Source: Salvia splendens
Lineage: Eukaryota > Streptophyta > Magnoliopsida > Lamiales > Lamiaceae
DNA: 64,000 nucleotides
Assembly (NCBI RefSeq): GCF_004379255.2
Contig: NC_056047.1
Location: 20,288,293-20,352,292, forward strand
Direction: 5' to 3'
Positions 21,070-32,353 of the stretch are shown one piece after another (the stretch's first letter is position 1; every line of letters begins with the position of its first letter). A program made the translations under genes and the position numbers. The notes beneath the pieces are model-generated. The model was not told the DNA's origin. It searched no databases and saw nothing but the letters and a program-made list of their open reading frames with translations.

Positions 21070-22368
21070 TAAGAATATTGTTTAACTTTATTCTTTTAGT
21101 TCGTATAAATCAAGTTAAATCACCCTCCTAATAGGCTAATATCATTGATAAGATAACACACCAAAGTGTAAATGGCAATATCCTATCCCTCACTTAAAAA
21201 CAAAAAACGGAATTGCATTACTATATTGTGAAATACACTATCGTTTACTCTCTAACTAAAATTCATATCGAAATATATAGAAAATAAAAATATTGAAATG
21301 CAAATTTAAGTGTTGTGAAGTTGTGCTAACTCGAGTATTGCCAAGCTTAATCGCTTTTCTTTAGTGGTTGAGCTCAACTTACCTATCATGTTAAAAACTG
21401 ATGAGCTTATTTGATTTAGATCACTCGCAATATAATCGAAATACATTTATCATTAATTAAGACATAACAATTTTATATTGAGTTTAGATCACTCGTACAA
21501 TACAATAACCAATCAAACAATACGTGTATATACCAAATTCACTCATCCGATTAGCAAATTACAACGAAAATTAATGATGGTTAATTCATGACTATGATGA
21601 TTAATGCGTCTTAATAAATGAGCAATATTTATTTTTTAGGAGTTATTCGGTTAAAGATTATATCTCATATTTGGATATGTACTGTACTATTTAATTTATA
21701 AAATCAAATTTCACAACTTAGTATGGGAGGGAGTGTTATATGGCTAACTCAATACTTAATTGCTAATTATATTTAAATAATAGTTCTTAGATATTCAAAT
21801 CAATGACCTAAATTATCAGCCCTGAAATGTCAATACGATCAACAAAAAATGTCAATAAGGGTAGGTAGTAAGGTCAATTTACAACAAATTAGTTGTAACT
21901 AACTTTTGAAAAATAGCACATAAATTTAAAACGCATATAATTTTCTCGATTTAAATTATTTTTTCGCACAACATATATCAAATTAAAGATAATTTCATAA
22001 GGATTCTAACGAGATCTCACTTGCATATGTTCCGATGTCAAAAATTGAAAATTTTTTAAACATTTTCAATTTTTTCGTACAGCAATAAATGTCAACATAG
22101 TATATAAAATATGTTAATATAATACATGTAGAATGTCATTCTTAAAGCAATGGGTTGACATTCTCAAAGCATTGTGTTGATATTTTTAAAACATTATATT
22201 GACATTTTCATTCAAAACCCTAATTTGGTAATTTTTGTTTTTTTATTTAATAATAAAATAAAAATTACACATGACAAATTTTAAACCACTATATTTCTAA
22301 AATCATATGGTCTTAAATTAGTTATAGTTAACAACTAAATAGTGAGTTAACAATTGATCACTCCTCTA

Positions 22369-22374
<6 letters not shown>
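21070..22374. other. Intergenic, AT-rich
   Basis: No gene. The stretch 21890-22370 holds short direct motifs (gtcaacata, attgtgttgacattctca-like) but no recognisable element end. Confidence 0.45.

Positions 22375-22411
<37 letters not shown>
22375..22411. repeat. (TA)n microsatellite
   Basis: A perfect run of alternating T and A of about 37 bases. Confidence 0.95.
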
Positions 22412-22412
<1 letters not shown>

Positions 22413-23204
22413 ATTATATATATAGGGTTGCGTTAAGATAGAACCATTCTTAAGTGTAGAACCTAGAACTCTACATATTTTATTCATTGAATGAGAAAAA
22501 ATGACGGTCAAAATTAAAAATCATACATATTAGACTATGTTTTCACGACATTCCGGACTCAACATGTGAAATCACCGCTTCCAATTACAATAACGTCATA
22601 ATTTAGTACTTAGTGAATAATCATATAATAATAGCCATCTCAATCGAATAATACTTTAGATGATTACTGATTAGTTAATACAGTAGTACTACATTCATTT
22701 CTTATAAACAGAAACTCTTTATTTTTTGGTCCATTCTTAAAACTAGAAACTTTTTATTTTAAGAAATATTTTTCTCTTTGATAAGGTGTCATCCCATTTA
22801 AGATGACACATTTTCTTTTTAGTTTGTCTCAAGTAAAATGATACATTTCCTTTTTTTGGAAACTTTCTTTCTCCAATTAATACACCAACCACTTTTTCAC
22901 ACTCCAATTGAAATATTCATCTCTCTTTCTCTGTCTATTTTAATACTTACACCCACTTTTTCTCTCTCCAATTAAGTACATTAAGAGCATCCACAACCGT
23001 GCTCTTGCCAGCGGCACGGTTGTGGGCCCGACCCCACTTTTTCTGTCTGCTCCCTGGCAAGAGCACAACACCCACAGCTATGCTCTTCCGCAAGGACGAG
23101 CACAATTAATTTAAAATTCAATTACACAAACACATTTCCATAATACTAAAATTCATTAAAAAACCACAATAAATATTACAAATTACAAATAAAATAAAAA
23201 AGAC

Positions 23205-23330
23205 ATAAATAAAATCCTAAAAATTAAAAATTACATAATTAAAATCCTAAAAATTAAAAATTACATAATTAAAATACTAAAAATTAAAAATTACATAATT
23301 AAACTCCTAAAAATTAAAAATTACATGATT
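23205..23330 (+). repeat. Tandem array of a roughly 30-bp AT-rich unit
   Basis: aaaatcctaaaaattaaaa followed by attacataatt is repeated about four times with small changes, downstream (in gene sense) of the Harbinger ORF1. Confidence 0.9.
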
Positions 23331-23382
23331 ATTGGTTAATATTACCCGAGGAAGACTACGCATCCGGCGGCACCAACCCCAA

Positions 23383-24363
23383 TTATTTTTTAGGACCCAA
23401 TATCATGTCCTCGTGCGTTTGAAGTTGCGTGGGGGTCATAGTTGACCTATCGGCCATATTGAGTTGGGCCAGAAGGGCCCACAACGAGTTGTTCGGGGGT
23501 GGAGGTGGAACATAGGGTGCGGGTTCGGGGGCGGGGGCCGATGGAGTCGCGGAGCGCCGGCGGTCGGCCGCCGCCTTCTTCCTTCCTTGCGGTCGGCGTT
23601 GGGAACCGCTTGGTCCGGCGTCGGGGCTACCCAAGTTAGCTCCGGCGAGTTGGCTAGCCACTTCTTTGGAGCCGGAGTCGGATAGGGATACCGACCTTGA
23701 CCGTTTGGAGGAGCCGCTAGAGGAGGATGTTACGCCTCCCATATACCTCGGGTGGAACCGCATTTCCTGCCAAACGTTGAGGTACTTGAACGACTTACCG
23801 TTCAAGGATTGGTAGGTGCTCAGCGCGGCAGTGATGATGTCGACCTCGCTCCGGCCGCTCCCGGCATTCCTCGACTCCTGGAGGAAATAGCCATTGAACT
23901 TGCCAATTTCTTCGTTGGCTCGGCCGATGCAGTTGCGCACCATACTCTCGTTGCGCTCGATCGTTCCCGGCGGCCGGTTTGCATTGTACCAGCGAGAGAC
24001 GCGCCACCAAAAGTGATCGCCGGATTGGTTCGTGCCAACCGCCGCATCTTCGGAGATTTCGAAGTACGCCTTGAACAATTTATCCATCTCCGCCGGAGTG
24101 TTCGGTGTTCGGACACCGCTACGAGTAGGAGCCGGCGGAGTTTGGTAGGGGGCGGTCGGCCTAGGCTCCGGTGTCCACCCGTATCGCCCTTCAGAGGCAC
24201 CTTAGTCGTCTATTGGGTATGGCCGGTAGCCACCCGGAACGGCTGAATCTTGGGTGAGAGGAGGGGCCGAATATTCCGTTTCCGGACTAGGAAACGGTTG
24301 TGCACCAAACCATTCGGGGTTCCAACAGTGAGAGGGCGGGTTGTCATCGCCTTGGCCGGACAT
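23383..24363 (-). pseudogene. Harbinger ORF1: Myb/SANT-like (NAM-associated) protein, one stop
   Basis: The frame begins MSGQGDDNPPSHCWNPEW at 24363. It meets TAA at 24202-24204 after PYPIDD, then stays open to 23383. The part after the stop has the trihelix/Myb-like core: MDKLFKAYFEISED, HFWWRVSRWYN, ERNESMVRNCIGRANEEIGK, FKYLNVWQEMRFHPRY. A Ser-rich linker follows, then a basic segment (GRKKAAADRRR), a Pro-rich run and an acidic-amphipathic end. In active PIF/Harbinger elements this protein binds the ends and carries the transposase to the nucleus. GC content is far above the flanks. A start at MDKLFKAY (about 24087) would give an intact 234-aa product. Confidence 0.8.
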
Positions 24364-24804
24364 TGTTAGGGTATGAGAGAATGAAGATGAAAATGGATAT
24401 GGGAGAATGAAGATGAGAATGGATATTGGAGAATGAAGATGAGAATTGTGTAGTTTGATGTGAATTTTTGGGTGTGAAAGTGGGGGTATTTATAGATGAA
24501 AGTGTGTATTTTTGGGGGGGAAAAAATAAAAAAAATAAAAAAGTGTAAAAAACGGTAATAAACGGTTATAATTTTTTGGGAAGTGAAATTTTTTTTTTAT
24601 TTTATATCGGTTTTTTTAATTAAAAACCGATTTTAAATAAATAAAAAAACATTTTGAAGGCAACGGCTATGCCGTTGCCCAATCCCGTGCCAGCGGCGCG
24701 GACGGCGGTGGCGACCGTCGCCACCGTTGCGGATGCTCTAACAAACAACTCCTAATATCACATGTCGGCTAAGAAATGTGTCATCTAAGCCGGGACGGAG
24801 GGAG

Positions 24805-25942
24805 TACTTTTCTTTCTATCTCTTTTCTGTACTAATTTTATATTAATTCTATAGTATTTTAAACTTTTCTATTTTATAAGATGTAGTGACAAAAAAATTT
24901 TGGAAAAAATGAAAGCGCGTTATAGAGTAAAGTTTGACTGGAGTCAACGTTGACAAAAAAGTGAGGGTATTGACTATTGAGATAATGATAAATTCGGAAA
25001 TCCCAACACCGTAATCGTGTACGACTGAATTACTTCCACGTCATCATAAGGTGCAGGCTATCGTGCCGCACCGAATTAATTGCCACCGCAAATCTACTAT
25101 CTTTTGTCAATCATAGGATAGGTCAACTACTTCTAAATTACTACTACTATTATTCTTAATTTACAATATTTAAAAATACAAATTAGTATATTTATACTCT
25201 ACGTATATTACGATAAAATAAAAATAGTACTAATTCACAATATGGCCTAACATTTCAAAGAGATAGTTTGGTAGATTATACACACGGATTTCACTAATTT
25301 GTTGACTAAATTGACAGGAAACGAAAATTTTGGAATTAGAATTTTGTCATATTGCTATTTTTACCTCGATCTCTTATTAAATATTTCATCAGACAACGAC
25401 CTAAAACATGGAGTAGTAGATTTCATTTCGACATTCTCCACCAACCTTCAACGCTAATATTTTTTTAACCTATTAAAAAATTGTTCTCTCAAAATTCTAT
25501 CCTCTTTATAAAAAACAAAACATGAGCCAAAAAAAAATTAAATTTGAAAAAATGTCAAAATAAAATACTACGACAAAGATTGCAGTGACAATGAAAACAT
25601 AAACGGAACATTCTGATTCTGATTGAACGAAAAACTATGCGTTGATTAAATTAGAAATTTGCATATGTTTTGAATTTTGAAATAATTGCACCATTTGTTG
25701 TTGAAACATTGTTTCTCAATACAAATATAAATAATTCATAGAAACTTGAAGGATTGAGATGGAGGCGAAACTATCATAGAGTCAGCAGTGGAGCTAATAT
25801 GGATTGTCGGGTCAAACAATGGAATTTCATGATGACACTCAAGTACTGACGAGCAACTCGGTCTACCACAACTCCATCTGTCACTGGCGATATGATATAT
25901 TGTAAATAGAATAAGTGTTTTTTTATAAAGTTAAAAATACTA
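24805..25942. other. Intergenic, AT-rich
   Basis: No gene recognised; TGATAA- and TA-rich, without visible element ends. Confidence 0.45.
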
Positions 25943-26187
25943 CTTCATCCATTTTATAAAAATATGTGCACTTTCTATTTTCGTCTGTCCCACAAAAATA
26001 TGTGCATTCTGTTTTTGGAAAGTTATATCAAATTAATAATTTAGGTCTCACTATCCATTAACTCTACTTTAACTACCATTCTCCTCATCTTTTTTACTTT
26101 ACCATACTCCTCTCTCTCTTACTTTACCAATTTTATCTTAATTCATGTGACATCTCATCCGCCCATATTTTTATGGGACGGAGGGAG
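25943..26187. mobile_element. Stowaway-like MITE
   Basis: CTTCATCCATTTTATAAAAA and (inverted) TTTTTATGGGACGGAGGGAG are bounded by TA. The phrase aaaaatatgtgcac places it in the same subfamily as 28782-29229. Confidence 0.8.
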
Positions 26188-26317
26188 TATAAAAGTTAAA
26201 TGTTGTCGGCCTCATTTATCTGTGTCAATAGCTAATTGCTTTGTAAATTTAAGTTCACCATCTATAATTTGAGCTTTAATCTTTTATTAAAAATCTATCA
26301 CAGACTGATATATCGTA

Positions 26318-26561
26318 CTCCCTCCGTCCCTGAAAATTTGTCACATTTAATTTTCTGCACTCATTTTAAAAAAAATTATAGTAGTAAATGGTTAAAGTGG
26401 GGAGATGGTAAAATAAGAGAGAGAATAATGCATATAAGAGTTTTCTCTATATTATTCTTTCTTTTACTTTACTCTCTCTCCGCTTTAACTATTTATTAGT
26501 ATCATTTTTTTAAAACAAATGCAGAAAATGAAATGTGATAAATTTTCAGGGACGAAAGGAG
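26318..26561. mobile_element. Stowaway-like MITE
   Basis: CTCCCTCCGTCCCTGAAAAT and (inverted) ATTTTCAGGGACGAAAGGAG are bounded by TA, with long inverted arms (gaaaatttgtcacattta / gtgataaattttc). Confidence 0.9.
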
Positions 26562-28607
26562 TAAGAAATAAGTGTTTTTCTTTTAAGAAGTGTAAATATT
26601 TTATAAAGTTAATTGTTATCTGACTCCACCTTCATCACTTAATGGCTAGTATGATACGTATATAATGTAAGTGGACAAAGCGTTTTTATGGAGTTTAAAA
26701 TATAAAAAGTTAAATGTATATTTATGAAAAAGTAAATAGATGGAGGAAGGAAGTACAAACTTGATTTGCAAAAGAAGGAATTTAGTTTGTGATTTGTATA
26801 AAGATAAGATCCTAATTCAAACTGAAAACTTTATTAGAGGCATAGATTTTCACAGTTGACCCTAATTAATAAAAGTAAACTGTAACCTTTTGTAGATATT
26901 AGTCCAACTTCTTTTTATGCCACTATATTTATTTAATTATTTGGTTAAGCGACATTATTATGAATTTAAATATATTGCCGTGCAAGTCTGAGACATAATC
27001 TACGTGGCAACATGCAAGAGTTACTTATGATAATTCAGTTTAAGAAAATATATTTATTTTTATATATATGAAGTATAAAAGAAGATATTGATTTTGAAAC
27101 AAACAATAGTGATTCAATTTTGACTTTCTATATTTGCATGGTTGAGTAACAAACTTCAATAGTGAAATATATTAACTTTATGCTAACAACCAATAATTAA
27201 TGTTTATTAGGTTTCTAATTTTGACTCCAACAATCATTATTCAATGGTATTGGCATGTTGAAAGTTTGAATGATCTTATCGGCATTGTATACTTGAATTA
27301 GTAAATGTAAAATGTCAAAACATAGCATACCATGGTATAAATAATAAACTTAAATGCAATAATTCCATTAAAATCACAAGAGTAACAAAAACTTACATTT
27401 TTATAAAATAAAAAGCTTACACTTTAAAAAAAACTTATCTTTTAGGGATACAAATACTGAGACGAAATTATTTACGTTGAATTTTTAAAAAAATAACAAA
27501 AATTTAGGACACAAAATAAAGTGTTCCTAAATTAATGAACTTAATTTTTTTGCACTTTTAAGACGCTTCCATTTGCGTTCTCTAATTTTAGTTGGGACAC
27601 CAACAATAAGAACACTTTTTGAAGCGCTAGTAGCATATTTAGGAACACAAAGTCTTTAACGATTTATTTTGTTGTTGTTGTGTTAATAACTGAAAATTTT
27701 AGTATGATCAACTCTATATTACTGAAATCAAACAAGTACATAAATTCTATTCTAAATGTATACACCATATAACAATATATTTTGTATACTTGGCTTAACA
27801 CTCCCTTGTTCCGTGTTAACAGAATCATATTTTTTAGGACTTTCCATGTAATCACTTTTATTTTTAACAAAATGTAATACATTTACTAACACATTATATA
27901 ATTCTTAATTTACGTATAAAAAAGAAACGTTTCTATCAAAAAGAAACGGACGACGTAATGTATTAAGAAGGCACAACCTCTAGAGTTCATTAATTAATTC
28001 ATCCAACGACCAATTCCATTAAGAAAAAAAGTCCAATTTTAGGAGATACACATCTCCATAAAATGAGTAGAAACAGTAAACATGTTTTGAACCACCATTT
28101 TACATAAACTAAACTAGTACTATTAATTACCTACAACACTAGGTTCTTTTGGGTAATTACCAATTGTATTCATCGACAAAACCAATGACTATTCGTTGTG
28201 CTGATTTCTAAGCATTTCAATGGACGGAGACAATTGATCCAAAAATTTAAGATTAGTTCGGACCCAAAGTCATCCAATAAATTTAATTGGAATCCTATTA
28301 ATATCTGGGATAAAGTAATTGAAATATCCCCTAAGCAATCAGAGTCAAATCATTGGAAAAAGTCAGACGGCGGTGGGATGTCGGCTCCGCCCATCTCCGC
28401 CGACAGAATGAATTTGTTTCATTGAAAGCGTGTATTGGGCTGACATAAATTCCTATTCACAGATTCCCCTTAACTTGTTATCAAATGTGAATTCCCACTT
28501 CACTCTTGACCGGCTACTTTTTTTTTTTTCTCTTTTAATAATAATTTCTCTGATTTATTATCCATATTTTTAAACACATTAATAGGACTACTCTATACTG
28601 GTATTAA
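26562..28607. other. Intergenic, AT-rich, no gene seen
   Basis: Scanned on both strands. Only short open frames without protein character are present. A stretch near 27430-27660 repeats aggacacaaa/ttcctaaatt-like words but has no clear ends. Confidence 0.45.
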
Positions 28608-28781
28608 TACTTTATCCGTCCACGACAAATAGTCTCATTCTATTTTATATCAATTCACAAATATTAGTCGCATGCTAGAAATTGTAAGTTACTTACTCAC
28701 TTTTTAATTTTTTTTCTTTTCTATTTCTTTTAATATTTTCTCTTTTTCACTCTTTCATTGCCCACAGTGTCTTTTTTTATA

Positions 28782-29229
28782 CTCCTTCGGTCCCATAAAA
28801 ATATATGCACTTTCTATTTTCGTCCGTCTCACAAAAATATGTGCATTTCATTTTTGAAATATTATATCAATTTAAAAATATAGGTCCCACTATTCACTAA
28901 CACTACTTTAACTACCATTTTCATCATCTCTCTTATTTTACCATAACATTCTCCTCATTTCTCTTACTTTACCAATTTTATCTTAATTCTCGTTTCATAT
29001 CCATTACTCATATTTTTTATGGGACTTCCTTTTTGGAATGTCCCAACTAAGTTGGGCCATTTCCCTTTTTGACGAAAAAAAAACATCTACTCACTCTTAT
29101 TTTATTTCACCACCTACTTTACTATCTCTTTATCTTTCCTACTTTATTCCTCTCTTTCTTACTTTTCAACACAATTTCTTTATCTCCATACCTAAAAGTT
29201 TTTACTTGACTTAATTAAAATAGAAGGAG
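28782..29229. mobile_element. Two Stowaway-like MITEs joined or nested
   Basis: CTCCTTCGGTCCCATAAAAA opens the first; its inverse TTTTTTATGGGACTTC is met at about 29016, directly followed by a second terminus (tttggaatgtcccaactaag) whose far end is aaatagaaggag at 29229 before TA. Confidence 0.6.
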
Positions 29230-29403
29230 TATAATTTATTAAATTCGCATTAAAACTCGTATCGTGCATTAATGTGACTATATTTGCACGGATAGTAATT
29301 CATTAGCTCTTGAACTAGTACTTTTCTTTTGGAATGAGCTTATGACCCAAATAAATAAAAACGAAAATGATGGAGTCGTAATTCCTTAAATAAACAGTAA
29401 TAC

Positions 29404-29577
29404 TTTCTCTGCTCCATGTTAATTGACTTAATTTTCTATTCTGGAAAGTTTTAAGATAATTGAATCATTTTTACTTTCATAAAAAAATGACTATTTTTTT
29501 CTTTATTTTCTCTAACTTTATCGCCATCCATTTAATATATCAAATTCTGTGTTCAATTAACATGAAATGAATGGAGT
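29404..29577. mobile_element. MITE with tuned inverted ends
   Basis: ctttctctgctccatgttaa ttgac faces caattaacatgaaatgaatg gag, flanked by TA on both sides; 174 bp. It lies about 90 bp upstream of the ERF TATA box. Confidence 0.6.
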
Positions 29578-29663
29578 ATTAGTAATTAAAGAGAAGCGAA
29601 GAATCGCTTTTCTCGCCGACTCATTGATTTGACGGCGTTAATTCAACCCCCAATCGATCTTTC

Positions 29664-29673
29664 TTATAAATAG
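29664..29673 (+). promoter_or_regulatory. TATA box of the ERF gene
   Basis: TTATAAATAG lies about 235 bp before the chosen ATG at 29900, a usual spacing for a plant gene with a short 5'UTR. Confidence 0.6.
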
Positions 29674-29899
29674 CGGTCTAAGCAATAACCTCTGTTAAAT
29701 GGACTGATTATTCGTCCACTTTTTTTATTAAAAACAAAACAAAAATACTACTATTACTATTTCATTATTCTTGTTATTGTGTTCAACGCAATAAATATAC
29801 ATACATGATTGAGAGATTGAGGAATTTGGGAATGATTTGAAGGTGGCGAATTCAAGCAAAAGTGGGGGCGAAATTAGGGAGGATTTATTTGACGATGGA

Positions 29900-31066
29900 A
29901 TGATTAACAATGCGTTGGATTCCCTGTTGATATCTCCTGGCTTTAGCAGAGAGACAGAGATGTCAGCCATGGTCTCTGCCCTCTCTCACGTCGTAGCCGG
30001 CGGCAGCAGCACGCCTGACGCCGGCAGTCCATGCAAGAGGGCACGTGACGATGCCGAGCCCTCCGAATCTCTCGCTAGATTTTGCAGAGGATATACTGAT
30101 TTTTCTCTCCCAACTTCCAATTTAGGTAATTATTTGCTTCTTTAACTTGCACATACCATTTTTAGTTCAATCTCTATCATTCAGTATTTTCTTGAGATCA
30201 ATAGAATAGTAGCAATATGATCAGTTGATAACTATCTTAAATTAATAACTGACAACTATGTTAACACGAAGACATTTGAATGTCAAACTAAACGTAGTTG
30301 ACGTGAGTGTATCTTCCATTCACATCTATATTTACATGTCAAAAGAAGAAAAACATATGTCGCCTGCATTTAGATGACATACAAATATCTTTGTATTAAC
30401 ATCCATAACATAGATAATTGACATAGTTGTCAGCTATCAATTTAAGATAGTTATCAACCTAACATGACCTGACCCGAAAGGCTGAAATAGTATCTAATAT
30501 CATTTGACTTTCGAATTAGTATTATAACTTTTCCATCCATAAAATAAAAAGAAGATTGTGCATTGCATTTTGGATTAAACAAAAAGTGAATTGATGATGA
30601 ATGATGATACAAACCAAAAGTGTCATCGGGCACAGCAGCAGCAATCTACAGCTACAGTCCGACGAATAGAAATCCACGGGAAAATGCATCCTCGTCGACA
30701 AGAAGATACAGAGGCGTGCGGCAGCGGCCGTGGGGGAAATGGGCGGCCGAGATCCGGGACCCGTTCAAGGCAGCCCGGGTCTGGCTCGGCACCTTCGACT
30801 CGGCCGAGGACGCAGCCCGGGCCTACGACGAGGCCGCGCTCCACTTCCGGGGAAGCAAGGCGAAGCTCAACTTCCCCGAAAACGTCAGCCTCGTCCACGC
30901 CGAGCCGCCGCCGAGGATCGCCGCCGTGTCGACTGCGGCCGACGCCATTGTTCACCAGTTTGCAGGGCAGAGTCAGAATGTGAGCCTTGGTGGTGGATCA
31001 GCGGCATTTTCCGGTGGATTTCAGTCAAGCCAGAGCAGCGGTGGTGGCGTGCCTGACTTTTCTTGA
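29900..31066 (+). CDS. AP2/ERF transcription factor, group X (ABR1/ERF110-like)
   Basis: The exons are 29900-30125 and 30621-31066, separated by one 495-nt intron, giving about 223 aa. The ATG at 29900 is the first in frame; an in-frame TGA lies upstream. The N-terminus has [15 protein letters not shown], the motif shared by group X ERFs (ABR1, ERF110-115), then KRARDD. The AP2 domain occupies about residues 105-162: [19 protein letters not shown], then [20 protein letters not shown] and [13 protein letters not shown], with Ala14/Asp19 of the ERF type that reads GCC boxes. The C-terminus is Ser/Gly-rich. The acceptor before exon 2 (accaaaag) has a poor pyrimidine tract; CAG sites at 30635 or 30638 keep the same frame and are alternatives. 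It is a nuclear regulator of stress, wounding or ABA responses by family knowledge. Confidence 0.85.
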
Positions 31067-32353
31067 GATTCCGGCAACCGGTCTTCGTCTGGTTGAGATA
31101 TTTTTGGGGTTTTATTGTATTCCTTTTTGGTTTTGTTCTAGCCAGTGAGATTGCAATTACGACAAGAAGATTTCTTCATAATAATTCTGTCCATTTCTTG
31201 TAACGAAGGTGATCTACTTTTTTTTTTTTTTTTGTATCAATAGAGATGACAAATTTCAGAAATGGAAACAACCTCTTTTTTATACTTTTATTTGTTCTCC
31301 CATTTTATTCTCTTTACACAGATTCATAAAATAACACAGTATAAAATCTTGTGTAACTAAGAGCATCAGCAGTGGCGGACATCACTGCGGAATTCCCACC
31401 GGCGTGCAGGAATTCCGTGGCGGACGTCCGCCATTGTGCGTATCATGCACGGATACGGAATTCCCGCGAGGAATTCGCAGTTTTTCAGCGGCTTTCCGCG
31501 GGGAATTCCGTGCGGACGTCCGCCATTGTGTTGACTCCCACGGACGTTCGCGCGGAATTCCCGTTTATTGCATTAAATGTTTTTTTCGGTTCCTATAAAT
31601 ACATCCCGTTGAACTCCACTTCCTATAAATTTTAATTCCGGAAATTGTTTAATTCAGGAAATTGTTTAATATGTGAATTTGTGAATTTTTTTAATGTGGG
31701 AATTCTGCAGGGAATTCCGCCACTGTGCAGTGGGAAGTCCGTATCACGTGGCAGTGCAGTGGGAAATCCGTATCACGTGGCAGGAGGTAGAGGTCCCCAA
31801 ACCGAACCGAACCGGCCCGGAACCGTCACCGGCGGTTCCGAATCGGAACCGGAACCGTCGACGACGGTTCGAACCGTGACCGGAACCGCCGGTTCAGGTT
31901 TCAATTTCATGCGAACCGTAACTGGCGGTTCGGCGGTTCTCGACAACTTTTCAGGCCTATTTCCGACCTACCCCTAGCCTTTTCAGAAACCAGGTCAGGA
32001 ACCGCCGGTTTTCGTCAGAAACCGTTGACGAAACCGGCGGTTTTTGCTGTAAATCGGCGGTAAACCAGCGGTTCCGCCGGATTTTCAAAAATTTGAAATT
32101 TTGATTTTTTTTTTATTTAATCACATTTTTCCCTTATAAATACCCCCCTCCTCTTCATTTCTACTCACCACATTTTTGTGTTAACAAGTCTTTCTCTTCT
32201 CAATCTCAATTTTTCTATTCTCCATCCTCATTCTCTCTAATTGCTCAAGTTGTTTACGTTATTTGTGCTCATAATTTACTCACGTTGTTCACGTTATCAT
32301 ATTCACACAATCACACTACTCTCTATTCTTCACTTTCAATTTTCATAAATATC

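Larger units (their letters stand above)
22985..24738. mobile_element. PIF/Harbinger derivative carrying only ORF1
   Basis: The ends GAGCATCCACAACCGTGCTC and (inverted) CACCGTTGCGGATGCTC are flanked by TAA (22982-22984 and 24739-24741). It contains a Myb-like ORF1 on the minus strand but no transposase. It sits inside an older Stowaway-like MITE whose halves remain at about 22779-22981 (gtgtcatcccatttaagatg) and 24760-24804 (catctaagccgggacggagg). Confidence 0.85.

Noticed and set aside
23464..24246. Long plus-strand frames over the Harbinger ORF1
   Set aside because: They are shadows of the GC-rich minus-strand gene; no protein character of their own.
26236..26499. 87-codon open frame
   Set aside because: It lies across a Stowaway MITE and its hydrophobic composition comes from T-rich DNA.
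28198..28425. 75-codon open frame ending SDGGGMSAPPISADRMN
   Set aside because: No start context, family resemblance or splice support; length is expected by chance in this AT-rich region.
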